Source: Claveliimonas stercoravium (GTDB lineage: Bacteria; Bacillota; Clostridia; Lachnospirales; Lachnospiraceae). Taken from it: a stretch of DNA of 15,587 nt. Shown here one piece after another: positions 5,363 to 13,325 of the stretch. The stretch's first letter is position 1, and every line of letters begins with the position of its first letter. The notes under the pieces are model-generated. The model had not been told where the DNA came from, ran no database searches, and saw nothing but the letters and a program-made list of their open reading frames with translations. The position numbers and the translations under genes are program-made. The stretch spans positions 1 through 15,587 of the forward strand of contig DWZW01000179.1 of NCBI GenBank assembly GCA_019117345.1, in the 5' to 3' direction.

Positions 5363-7792
5363 TTATTCTAATGCACTGATAAATGTGCGTCCGCTTCCCG
5401 CCAGAAGGCTGTCCATCTGCTCATAGGAGATCGCCGTCCTGTTTCCCGTTGCCGTCTCGATGTAGGTCACATAGGACTGGTCGTAGCCGATCAGGATCAC
5501 AGAGCTCCCGTCCCCCGCAACGCCCACTACAGGCATGTTGTTATTGACAATGTACAGCATCTCTTCTGTGGTGCACCCGGTCAGGTCCAGGGTCTGGCCG
5601 CCCAGCACCTCCCGGACCGCGTCCACGGCGGAGGCGCCCCCCGCCAGTCTCTCCCGCAGAGCATTCACCGCGTCGTCCCTGTCCGTGATGAGATATTCCA
5701 GATACCGGTTTCCTCTCTCCCACACATATTTCTGGTCTCCGGACACCACCACGCCGCTGACCTCGTCCGCCTTTACAATGGCGTCCCCGGCCCTGTCGTA
5801 GGTTCCCTGGAATCTCCCTGTTCCGTATACGTAGTACACATCCCCCTCGCCTGTCTCCTCGAAGGCCACCTGGGCCGGCTGCTCATAGAGCACCTGCTTG
5901 GGCCTCAGCACCTTGGGATCCCTGTCTGGAATGCCGTCCGCAAAGGTCAGTCTCATCTGGGTCTCCTTCAGGTCTGTCACATAGGACTCGAGGGAAATGT
6001 TGCTCTCCTTTTTCTCCTCATTGCTCGTGATCTGGCTGGATGCTATCTGCGTGTAGGAGTCCCCGCTCTTCACTACCCGCTCCAGGTTGATCATGCCGCC
6101 GGACACCTCCACGCCCAGCACATAGTCGCTGTCCGACTGATAGGTCCTCTGCACCTTGTCGGCACTGCTGCGTATCTCTACCTTGTACATGGGATAGACC
6201 TCCTCGCCGGAGACTGTGCGGCCCGCATCCGACTGTCTGGACATGCCGCACACAAAATCCGCGTTCACAAATCCCAGAGGCCGGATGGAGGCGTCCTGCT
6301 CCGCCTGCACCGTGTAGCTGTCCCCTGTCTCCAGGTCCATGACGGTGACCTCCGAAGCCTCGTACAGCGTGCCGCTGGTCTGGTAGGCCGCCAGCTGCCC
6401 GTCGTCCGAGGTCACGTACTGCCCTTCTTCCAGGCCCTCCGCAAGGACTGTCTGCTCTTCATTGGCCATATCGATCTCATAGAGAGTGCCCCCTGCCAGC
6501 ACATAGAGCATCTCCCGGTCCACGCTGTAGTAGACCAGCTTTCCCAGCTCCTCCGAGGCAACCGCGGCGGACTTGCTGCTGGGGATAAACGCCTTCTCGT
6601 CAATGTTATTCTGCTCAGCCTGATAGTAGTAGATGGCCGCCCCCACTTCCCCTTCGTGAGAACCCCGGTTCATATAGCCGTAGACGGCAAAGGTGACATT
6701 CCCATTTCCATCCATGCGCAGAAGACGGATCTCGTGTTCATCCGTCAAATTGCGGATGTCCTTGCTCTCTGAGTCCACAAAGCTGAAGAGAAGGGACATC
6801 TCATCCGCCTCCTGGTTGTAGTACCAGAGCTCGTTCGCCTGGATAAAGGCCACCCGGGTGCCATCCTCGCTGACAAGATAGGGCACCTCCGGATCCGTGA
6901 TGCCAAGGAGGATCCCCTTCTCGCTCAGCACCGTCTGGGAGGGGTCAAATACCTGCTCCATAGTCCGGTCATAGTCCAGGAGATACATCGTGCCGGACGC
7001 GTTCCTCACACGGAAAAATTCTTTCACCCTATACAGGTCCTGCTCATTTTCCTCTCCCGCACACTGCACCTGGTATTCCAGGATGACCGATGTGTATGTA
7101 GAGTTGGACTCGGTGATCTTCCACCGCTCAGTCCCCGTCACCTGGGGCTGCAGGCTTCCCCAGGACACATGGTCATAGTCGGAATTGATGGTCACATGGT
7201 AAAAGCTCGTCCCCTCCTCACCGCTTGGCTCGAGGGCCGCCCCCACACCCACGTTCTCCACCTTTCCCATAGCATTTACATGGTAGTCGGAAATATATTT
7301 CATGCACTCCGGAAGGGAAAAGCCCGTCCCGTCCGCTATCCTCGTATAGTAGTAGATTTCCCGGCCGTCCACATGGAGGGTCAGGAGGAGGAGCCGCTCC
7401 TCTGTCAAAAGCTCCGCGTCAAAGGTAAGGCTCACGGTCTCCTGGGGCTCATCCACACTCTCCTGGGAGAGCTGCCGGGAACCGTCCAGGGTGTACACCT
7501 CATAGTCCAGGGACTGGACCCGCGCGTCATAGGTCTGGATGTGCAGCTCCAGGGTCTGGTCTGTCACCGGGGTGATGCTGTCCCGCATGGTAGTCACATC
7601 CATCTCCCGCACATAGCCGGTCAGATAATTCACCTCATATCCCTGACAGGCAAAGGACACCGAGGGCAGGGTCGCTGTCCCCAGGTCCGCAGTCATATTG
7701 TTGTTTCCTCTGTTTGTCACATAGCTGAACACGATGACCGCCGCGACGAAGACGGCGGCCAGTATGCCCGCGTGTATCAGGCGTCTCTTCAT
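5363..7792 (-). CDS. Membrane-anchored extracytoplasmic protein with propeller-like repeats and degenerate C39-like C-terminus
   Basis: An 809-aa protein of unknown function. A single N-terminal membrane helix (about 6-24, after MKRR) is not followed by a clear cleavage site, so an N-terminal anchor with an outside body is likely. Residues about 30-300 are strand-rich. About 310-600 contain repeated blocks such as YLVSEDGTRVAFIQANELWYY, LGKLVYYSVDREMLYVLAGG and TSDDGQLAAYQTSGTLYE, typical of a beta-propeller. The last 150 residues resemble the second half of C39-like peptidases (EEMLYIVNNNMPVVGVAGDG, SSVILIGYDQSYVTYIETATG). The histidine expected before the IGYD-type strand is serine and no amino-terminal catalytic Cys is seen, so it is probably inactive. 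The ATG at 7792 overlaps the stop of the methyltransferase gene (ATGA), with GAGG nine bases upstream: a coupled two-gene operon ending at the 5292 terminator. Confidence 0.7.
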   Translation of the reverse strand: MKRRLIHAGILAAVFVAAVIVFSYVTNRGNNNMTADLGTATLPSVSFACQGYEVNYLTGYVREMDVTTMRDSITPVTDQTLELHIQTYDARVQSLDYEVYTLDGSRQLSQESVDEPQETVSLTFDAELLTEERLLLLTLHVDGREIYYYTRIADGTGFSLPECMKYISDYHVNAMGKVENVGVGAALEPSGEEGTSFYHVTINSDYDHVSWGSLQPQVTGTERWKITESNSTYTSVILEYQVQCAGEENEQDLYRVKEFFRVRNASGTMYLLDYDRTMEQVFDPSQTVLSEKGILLGITDPEVPYLVSEDGTRVAFIQANELWYYNQEADEMSLLFSFVDSESKDIRNLTDEHEIRLLRMDGNGNVTFAVYGYMNRGSHEGEVGAAIYYYQAEQNNIDEKAFIPSSKSAAVASEELGKLVYYSVDREMLYVLAGGTLYEIDMANEEQTVLAEGLEEGQYVTSDDGQLAAYQTSGTLYEASEVTVMDLETGDSYTVQAEQDASIRPLGFVNADFVCGMSRQSDAGRTVSGEEVYPMYKVEIRSSADKVQRTYQSDSDYVLGVEVSGGMINLERVVKSGDSYTQIASSQITSNEEKKESNISLESYVTDLKETQMRLTFADGIPDRDPKVLRPKQVLYEQPAQVAFEETGEGDVYYVYGTGRFQGTYDRAGDAIVKADEVSGVVVSGDQKYVWERGNRYLEYLITDRDDAVNALRERLAGGASAVDAVREVLGGQTLDLTGCTTEEMLYIVNNNMPVVGVAGDGSSVILIGYDQSYVTYIETATGNRTAISYEQMDSLLAGSGRTFISALE

Positions 7793-8970
7793 CTGTCTGT
7801 TCCTCGCTCCGCATCTGACTTGGTATCTAACAGCCTCCCAAGCGTGGGGCGCACATGCAGCGCCTCCTCGCATGCCTGCAGCTTCTTCTCATTGCTCCCC
7901 TTCCTTCCGGTCTTCACAGCCCGGATCAGTATATTTTTCGGCGTGTGCTCCATGTCTATGAATTCCAGTACCTGGGTCTCATAGCCCTCCCGCTCCAGAT
8001 ACTGGGCCCGCAGGGCGTCTGTCACCAGGGCTGCCACTCTCTCTTTGATAAGCCCGTATTTCAGCACCGGCTCCAGGACATCGCTCTCTATCTGCCGATT
8101 CAGCTCATGCTGACAGCAGGGCACCGACAGGATGACCCTGGCGTCCCACCCTATGGCCTTTGCCAGCGCATAGTCCGTAGCCGTGTCGCAGGCGTGGAGA
8201 GTGACTACCATGTCCACCCTGTCCACGCCGGTGTAATCCGCAATGTCCCCCTCCAGGAACCGCAGCTTTTCATAGCCGTATTTTTCACTCAGCTCATTAC
8301 AGCGGCGGATCACATCTCTCTTCAGGTCCAGGCCGATGATACGGATATCATACCCCTTCAGCTCATGGAGATAGTAGTACATAGCAAAGGTCAGGTAGGA
8401 TTTCCCGCATCCGAAGTCAAGTATGGTCAGCTCCCTGCCACCCCGGGCCCTGTCCTCAAGGCGGGGCAGGATGTCTTCGATAAATTCCAGGAAGCGGTTG
8501 ATCTGGCGGAATTTGTCGAATTTTGCGTGGACCACCCTCCCCTCCCCGGTCATGACCCCCAGGTCCACCAGGAAGGGCACGGGCACGCCCTCCTCAAGGA
8601 TGTATCTCTTCTGCCTGTTGTGGGACAGGTCCGCCTCCTTTGCCGGCTCCCTTCTGGCCTTCTTCTTCACGGTAACCTTCCCCTTTTTGCTCACCAGAGC
8701 CGTGATGGAGGACTGCCTCGTCTCCATCTGGAGCTGCTTCATCTCTTCCATATAGAGAAGAAGGGCCGCACAGGCCTCGTCTGCCGGCAGGTTCCGGTGG
8801 AACGCCTGGTTCCCCTTAAACTCCTCCAACTGAAAGAAAAGTGTGCCCTTCTTCAGCAGGGGGCGCACCTTCACTTTGACCGCGCCGCCCTTTGTCCTTG
8901 GACTGCTCAGGGTGGCGGAGATAAAATCTGTATTTAAATTTTCTTCAAAAAGCTTTCTTAAATTTTCCAT
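7789..8970 (-). CDS. Class I SAM-dependent methyltransferase (Methyltransf_32 type)
   Basis: A 393-aa cytoplasmic protein. Counting from MENL, the N-terminal 150 residues form a basic region (KKGKVTVKKKARREPAK) that may bind RNA or DNA. The Rossmann-type core follows, with SAM motif I LTILDFGCGKSYLTF (about 182-196), IIGLDLKRDVIRRC (the acidic residue contacting ribose), VVTLHACDTATDYALAKA, and the family hallmark SVPCCQHELN (about 282-291). These motifs point to the PF13679 family, which includes METTL25/GSTCD-like proteins; the substrate is not known. In-frame TTG at 8988 and ATG at 8976 also exist. ATG at 8970 is preferred because a strong promoter puts the transcript start right there. 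The gene overlaps the next gene by four bases. Confidence 0.85.
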   Translation of the reverse strand: MENLRKLFEENLNTDFISATLSSPRTKGGAVKVKVRPLLKKGTLFFQLEEFKGNQAFHRNLPADEACAALLLYMEEMKQLQMETRQSSITALVSKKGKVTVKKKARREPAKEADLSHNRQKRYILEEGVPVPFLVDLGVMTGEGRVVHAKFDKFRQINRFLEFIEDILPRLEDRARGGRELTILDFGCGKSYLTFAMYYYLHELKGYDIRIIGLDLKRDVIRRCNELSEKYGYEKLRFLEGDIADYTGVDRVDMVVTLHACDTATDYALAKAIGWDARVILSVPCCQHELNRQIESDVLEPVLKYGLIKERVAALVTDALRAQYLEREGYETQVLEFIDMEHTPKNILIRAVKTGRKGSNEKKLQACEEALHVRPTLGRLLDTKSDAERGTDR

Positions 8971-8976
8971 AGCCAT

Positions 8977-9005
8977 ATTATAGCGCAAGATGGGAAATGA
9001 GTAAA
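8977..9005 (-). promoter_or_regulatory. Promoter of the methyltransferase operon, predicting a leaderless mRNA
   Basis: On the minus strand TTTACT (9005-9000), a 17-base spacer and a perfect TATAAT (8982-8977) are followed immediately by ATGGCTATG. Seven bases past the -10 falls on the second ATG (8970). No Shine-Dalgarno sequence is present. Confidence 0.65.
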
Positions 9006-9006
9006 T

Positions 9007-9040
9007 GGGGACTGGTCTTTTTCAGAAAATACCAGTCCCC
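9007..9040 (-). terminator. Hairpin after the sensor kinase gene, likely terminator
   Basis: A perfect 10-bp stem GGGGACTGGT/ACCAGTCCCC (9007-9016, 9031-9040), whose 14-base loop can pair further, lies about 40 bases after the kinase stop. The tail (ATTTACTCATTT on the minus strand) is only moderately T-rich, and it overlaps the -35 of the next promoter. Confidence 0.6.
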
Positions 9041-9080
9041 GTTCATTCTTTATCCTGCTTCTCTTTTCATTCCCGCGCCA

Positions 9081-11705
9081 TTACCGCTCCGGCGCCGTCT
9101 CCCGCACCTCCGGGGCCCTCTCCCTGGCCACCCTTGGGAAGGTGATGGTCACCTTGAACAGATCGCCGTCCAGATAGAGCGTAAATGTACCTCCCTGCAT
9201 CTCGGTCAGGGATTTGGCAATGGAAAGCCCCAGTCCGCTGCCCTCTGTGCTCCGGGATACATCCCCCCGGATAAAGCGCTCGGTCAGCTCATCCGCGTCA
9301 ATGTTCAGGGGCTGCTCAGACACGTTTTTCAGATTAAAGGTCACGGTCTTTGCATCCACTGTCAGGTCCGCGTAGATCCTGGTGCCCTCCATGGCGTATT
9401 TGGCCGCATTGTTGTAGATATTTTCCAGCACTCTCCACATGCGCCGCCCGTCCACATGGATGATGGCCTCCTCCTCCGGGAGTGTCAGCATCTCCTTCAG
9501 TCCCCGGGCTCTGAATTTCTCCTCGAATTCCCCGCTGGTCTGCTGGATCATCTCCACCAGATTGATGTTCATGTACTCCAGGGAAATATTCCCCGAGCTC
9601 ACCTTGGACGCTTCCACCACGTCCTCCGTCAGGGTCTTCAGCCTCTGGGCCTTGGCCTCCAGCACATCCAGATACCCCTGTATCTTCGGGTCTGTGAAAT
9701 TCTCCCTCTTCAGGAGGTCCACGTAGTTGATGATGGAGGTGAGGGGCGTCTTGATGTCGTGGGACACATTGGTAATGAGGTCCGTCTTCAGCCTCTCGTT
9801 TTTCATGCTGGCCTCCAGGGCCGCGTCAAGCCCCGCCCCAATGGTGTTTATCTTCTCCGCAATATCTCTCTGGCCGCCCTTAAGCCCCTCCAGAGGGATC
9901 TTGTAGTCCACCTCCCCGGCCGCGATCTTCTCGATGCCTGCGCCCAGCTTATTCCTTCCGATGGCCTGCTGGATCATATAGACCGCCACCAGGATATCCA
10001 CCGCAAACATGAGGAGCACAAAAAGGAATACGCTCCCTCCGGACTCCAGCACGAGGAAGTGGAGGAACAGCACTGCCAGCAGCGCCAGCACGATGCGCCA
10101 CACCTCGCCCATATGCCGCACCACCCTGCGCGCAAAGCCGCACAGCCATTTCAGGATGCTGTTCTTCCAGAGAGTGCCTCCCTTGATCCTGCGCACCAGG
10201 CTCAGGTAGCCGACCATGAACATGGCACAGCTGAGCACCGCAATCAGGGACACGATCATCACATCCGCCACATTGATGTCAAATGCGGTCTCCGTGTAGT
10301 AGTAGGACGCGTCCCCCTGATAGACAACTCCCACAAAGGGTCCGTAGACATTGGTGGCCAGATATACAAGGAAGAACCATGCCGCCACGGTCAGCGCCGC
10401 CGCCAGCTCTGTCCTGATCCGGTCAAAAAAGTTCAGGTGAAGCTCCCCGTCTCTGTTTGTGCGGCCGGCCACAATGGTGAGCCACACGAGGATGCCCAGG
10501 ATACCGGCCACCGAGAGAACACCCATGGCGATCACTCCCTGGATGGCAGGCGCATATTTCTCATATCGCTGGTTCTGCCCGTAGTAGCTGTCCTGCACCG
10601 GGTAGTCTGTGTTGATCCCCACTGCGTAAACGAAATCCTCTCCCGCGGCTCCCATATTCTCCACGGTATGTCTCCAGTCATTTCCCTCCACGCCGTTCAT
10701 ATTGCTCTCAAAGTCGGCAAGAGCCGGGCGGACCACAGTGTAGCTGCCCTCCTCCTTCAGCTTCTGGATATTTTCCTCCAGGCTGTCATAATCCGAAAAG
10801 GCCGCTCTGTTTGTGCTCACCCTTCCGGAGGAGGTATCCGCATAGATATAGGTGAGATTGGTGTTTCCTTCCTCCCATGTATCGCTTGCCGCCTCGTAGT
10901 TGCTCATTTTCGCTGTCACCAGGTCGATGGCTGAGTAGATGTCCGAGTAGGCATCGTAGAGCTTTCCGTTCCAGCGCTCGTCATCGTTCACCACATCCAG
11001 GATGGACTGGGCCCCGTTTGGTTTGGCCCCCTCCTGCAGCCAGAAGCTGTCATAGTTCCAGATGGTGCGGTAGATCACCTGGTTGTTCTGGTCCACCACA
11101 GTTCCCATGCTGTCCCCCTCATACAGGGTACCCGCCTGCAGATAGGACAGGATGTCCTCCGATGTAACCCCGGTATCCGGGTCTGTCATGAAAAACAGCT
11201 CTCCCGAATCGATCCGGCTCCTCAGGTCCTCATAGTAGTAATACTCGTATGTGCCGTCCGGCTTCTGGCACACCACGACAGAATCCTCCCCGCCGTAGGA
11301 TGACATGTTGTCACTGTAGGAGAGATTTCCGCTGTTCAGCCTCTCTCCCCAGTCCACCAGCTCGCGGACGGTGTACGCCAGGCCGTTTTGATTCTCTCCT
11401 GAAATATGTCCTGTGTCGCATATTGTCCGGATATCCACCAGCTTATTTTCATCCAGCTGTCCGTCTGTCTCCAGGTCCTCCTTGTCCGCCAGAGCGTTGA
11501 GTATGCTCTGGGAGTCATAATATGCCTGCTGTCCGAAGCCCTCTGACCGGGCGTAGCTGGTCTCTGTCTCCCCCGAGAAAATATCCTGGGTCATGCCCGG
11601 ATAGGCCGCCAGCCACACAAGACTGATGACCGCCAGGACCACGAGCACATGCTGGACCAGGAGCAGCACTCCCTTCACGGGAGCTGATCTATACCACTTA
11701 TTCAT
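9081..11705 (-). CDS. Large six-helix sensor histidine kinase
   Basis: An 874-aa membrane kinase partnered with the OmpR-type regulator 12 bases upstream. The order is: membrane helix 1 (about 12-34), a long extracytoplasmic domain (about 35-370) rich in Asp, Tyr and Ser, and a cluster of about five further helices (about 380-590). A HAMP-like linker follows (KIAAGEVDYKIPLEGLKGGQ), then the dimerisation domain with H649 in NVSHDIKTPLTSIINYVDLL, and the ATPase domain with N-box LENIYNNAAKYA (about 760-771) and G-box GSGLGLSIAKSL (about 822-833). All motifs for autophosphorylation look intact. The large outside domain plus a multi-helix block is a clostridial layout; the signal is unknown. GH25 next door hints at a wall-related signal (inference). 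ATG at 11705 follows AAGGGAG closely. Confidence 0.92.
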   Translation of the reverse strand: MNKWYRSAPVKGVLLLVQHVLVVLAVISLVWLAAYPGMTQDIFSGETETSYARSEGFGQQAYYDSQSILNALADKEDLETDGQLDENKLVDIRTICDTGHISGENQNGLAYTVRELVDWGERLNSGNLSYSDNMSSYGGEDSVVVCQKPDGTYEYYYYEDLRSRIDSGELFFMTDPDTGVTSEDILSYLQAGTLYEGDSMGTVVDQNNQVIYRTIWNYDSFWLQEGAKPNGAQSILDVVNDDERWNGKLYDAYSDIYSAIDLVTAKMSNYEAASDTWEEGNTNLTYIYADTSSGRVSTNRAAFSDYDSLEENIQKLKEEGSYTVVRPALADFESNMNGVEGNDWRHTVENMGAAGEDFVYAVGINTDYPVQDSYYGQNQRYEKYAPAIQGVIAMGVLSVAGILGILVWLTIVAGRTNRDGELHLNFFDRIRTELAAALTVAAWFFLVYLATNVYGPFVGVVYQGDASYYYTETAFDINVADVMIVSLIAVLSCAMFMVGYLSLVRRIKGGTLWKNSILKWLCGFARRVVRHMGEVWRIVLALLAVLFLHFLVLESGGSVFLFVLLMFAVDILVAVYMIQQAIGRNKLGAGIEKIAAGEVDYKIPLEGLKGGQRDIAEKINTIGAGLDAALEASMKNERLKTDLITNVSHDIKTPLTSIINYVDLLKRENFTDPKIQGYLDVLEAKAQRLKTLTEDVVEASKVSSGNISLEYMNINLVEMIQQTSGEFEEKFRARGLKEMLTLPEEEAIIHVDGRRMWRVLENIYNNAAKYAMEGTRIYADLTVDAKTVTFNLKNVSEQPLNIDADELTERFIRGDVSRSTEGSGLGLSIAKSLTEMQGGTFTLYLDGDLFKVTITFPRVARERAPEVRETAPER

Positions 11706-11717
11706 ATGTTCTCCCTT

Positions 11718-12413
11718 CTAAAGCTTCTCCACCTTATAGCCCACGCCCCAGACCACCTTCAGGTACCTGGGGTCCTTCGGATTGATCTCGATCTTCTCGC
11801 GGATGTGCCGGATATGCACCGCCACTGTGTTGTCCGCTCCGATGGCATCCTCATTCCAGATATTTTCATAAATCTGTTCAATAGAGAAAACTTTACCCTG
11901 ATTTTTCACGAGAAGCAGCAGGATATTGTACTCGATCGGTGTCAGCTTCACCGGCTCACCGTCCACGGTCACCTCCTTGAGGTCATCGTTGATGGAGAGC
12001 CCCCCTGTCGTGTACACTGCCGCGTCTGTCTCCTTTGCCGTGCTCCCAAGCTGGGTGTACCTGCGCAGCTGGGATTTCACCCTGGCCACCAGCTCCAGCG
12101 GATTAAACGGCTTTGTCACATAGTCGTCCGCCCCCACATTGAGTCCGAGGATCTTATCTGCGTCCTCCGACTTTGCAGAAAGGATGATAATGGGAATATT
12201 GTTCTCTTCCCGGATCTTCAGCGTTGCCCGGATCCCGTCCAGGCGGGGCATCATGACATCTATCACAAGAAGGTCCACATCGTTTGCCTTCAGCACGCCC
12301 AGCGCCTCCTGCCCGTCGTAGGCCTTCAGCACTTCATAGCCCTCCTGGGTCAGATATATGTCGATCGCCTCCACAATTTCTCTGTCGTCGTCACATACTA
12401 ATATTTTTGCCAT
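11718..12413 (-). CDS. OmpR/PhoB-family response regulator
   Basis: A 231-aa response regulator. The receiver domain (1-118) has D8-D9-D10, phosphoacceptor D52 in LLVIDVMMP, S79 at the switch position and K101 in TKPF. The winged-helix domain (about 130-231) ends VAVHIRHIREKIEI and LKVVWGVGYKVEKL. Its linker LELVARVKSQLRRYTQ is almost identical to that of the VanR-type regulator at 280-969, so the two are probably related by duplication. ATG at 12413 is preferred over an in-frame GTG at 12422, because GGGAGGTGAT lies at ideal distance and the GTG falls inside it. It forms an operon with the downstream kinase (12-base gap). GH25 lies upstream on the same strand with a 97-bp gap that contains a direct repeat TCTTAA, a possible autoregulatory site. 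Confidence 0.93.
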   Translation of the reverse strand: MAKILVCDDDREIVEAIDIYLTQEGYEVLKAYDGQEALGVLKANDVDLLVIDVMMPRLDGIRATLKIREENNIPIIILSAKSEDADKILGLNVGADDYVTKPFNPLELVARVKSQLRRYTQLGSTAKETDAAVYTTGGLSINDDLKEVTVDGEPVKLTPIEYNILLLLVKNQGKVFSIEQIYENIWNEDAIGADNTVAVHIRHIREKIEINPKDPRYLKVVWGVGYKVEKL

Positions 12414-12510
12414 CTTTATCACCTCCCTTACATATTACAAGAATAGCAGGGATTTTTTAAGAGGCAGATGGGGAAATTCTTAAGAAATTATGAAACCGAA
12501 TAAGATTTCT

Positions 12511-13140
12511 TCAGATAGTGCTCCTGATGGCTCCTCCCCCTGTTCCCGCCTCCCCACAGAAAGCCAGGTCCAGCCCCGCGTCCCCGTCGATCCCGCTGAC
12601 CTTTCCTCTCCTGCTGTACTGCCACATGGCAATGTCTCCATCTCCGGCCCTCCCGGCGTCCCCGGCAAACCAGAGAGCATACTTCTCCCGGAGCCTGCCG
12701 TCAAACATCCGCTCCAGAAAGTCCGGGCCGCTATAGTACATGGCAGAGCATCCCGCTTCCTCCACCCTCCCGCAAAAAGCCTCCACGATCCGGGTGGCCA
12801 GCTCCCTTGTCACTGTCACCCCCCGGGACCGGACATACCGGACCGAGTCCTGCCCAAAGGCAATGCACACCGGGTATGCCACCTGGTAGTCTTCCATGAT
12901 CTCCAGACACTGCCGGGCCTCCTCCCGCGCCATCTCCGGCGCGCAGGCGTAGGAGAGCCAGTACGCTCCAAAGGGGATCCCATTCCTGGCACACTCCTGG
13001 GCGTTCCTGCGGAACTGGACGTCAATGCTGTCGCTGCCAAACCCGGCACGGAGCATGGCAAAGCCCACGCCTGCTCTCTTCACCTCCGGCCATTCCACAT
13101 TCCCCTGAAGGCTGCTCACATCAATTCCGAAGGCTCCCAC
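12511..13140 (-). CDS. GH25 lysozyme-fold protein lacking the catalytic DxE motif
   Basis: A 209-aa single-domain protein with clear glycoside hydrolase family 25 features: FGIDVSSLQGNVEWPEVKRAG at the N-terminus (D7 kept), FAMLRAGFG, FGAYWLSYA, VTVTRELATRIVEAFCGRVE, and the closing DIAMWQYSRRGKVSGIDG with GLDLAF. Active members are cell-wall muramidases that use an Asp-x-Glu pair at the end of the third strand (usually YPVxxDFE). Here that place reads YPVCIAFGQDS, with A94 and G96 replacing both catalytic residues, so hydrolysis is unlikely. There is no signal peptide and no binding repeat. Start is GTG at 13140 with a weak GGTGG upstream; a better AGGAG lies 23 bases upstream. It may bind peptidoglycan or be a decaying gene. 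It sits just before a two-component operon on the same strand. Confidence 0.85.
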   Translation of the reverse strand: MGAFGIDVSSLQGNVEWPEVKRAGVGFAMLRAGFGSDSIDVQFRRNAQECARNGIPFGAYWLSYACAPEMAREEARQCLEIMEDYQVAYPVCIAFGQDSVRYVRSRGVTVTRELATRIVEAFCGRVEEAGCSAMYYSGPDFLERMFDGRLREKYALWFAGDAGRAGDGDIAMWQYSRRGKVSGIDGDAGLDLAFCGEAGTGGGAIRSTI

Positions 13141-13172
13141 AAATCCACCGCCTTTTATACCTTCTCCTGATC

Positions 13173-13178
13173 AGTATA
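13173..13178 (-). promoter_or_regulatory. Candidate -10 box for the GH25 gene
   Basis: TATACT on the minus strand about 33 bases before the GTG start. No good -35 is present at 16-18 bases, so this is weak. Confidence 0.3.
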
Positions 13179-13221
13179 TGTCTTTTTTCCCGAAGAGTTC
13201 TCTGTGCGTCTTGTTTTATCG

Positions 13222-13249
13222 TGGATTGTCGGATAATGTCGTTTATAAT
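13222..13249 (+). promoter_or_regulatory. Promoter with tandem 0A-box-like sites, upstream of the Spo0A-domain gene
   Basis: A perfect -10 TATAAT (13244-13249) has only a weak -35 (TGGATT, 13222-13227, 16-base spacer), as in activator-dependent promoters. Between them lie TGTCGGA (13227-13233) and TGTCGTT (13237-13243), direct repeats spaced 10 bases. They resemble the Spo0A box TGTCGAA and its tandem arrangement. Confidence 0.45.
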
Positions 13250-13279
13250 TAGAAGCGGGCTGCTTTCCGATAATATAGA

Positions 13280-13324
13280 ATGTGGAGTTCTGCCAGGCAG
13301 GAAGGGAGTTATAGTTATCGCTGA
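13280..13324 (+). other. Possible 14-codon upstream ORF before the Spo0A-domain gene
   Basis: ATG at 13280 opens a 14-codon frame (MWSSARQEGSYSYR) ending in TGA at 13322-13324, one base before the ATG at 13326. It has no Shine-Dalgarno sequence of its own, while AAGGGAG (13302-13308) lies inside it. It could couple translation to the main gene or be chance. Confidence 0.25.
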
Positions 13325-13325
13325 A

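Noticed and set aside
8997..10934. Long open frame of 645 codons on the plus strand, opposite the sensor kinase
   Set aside because: It is rich in His, Leu and Gln with no domain or ribosome binding site and mirrors a clearly coding GC-rich gene, so it is an antisense artefact.
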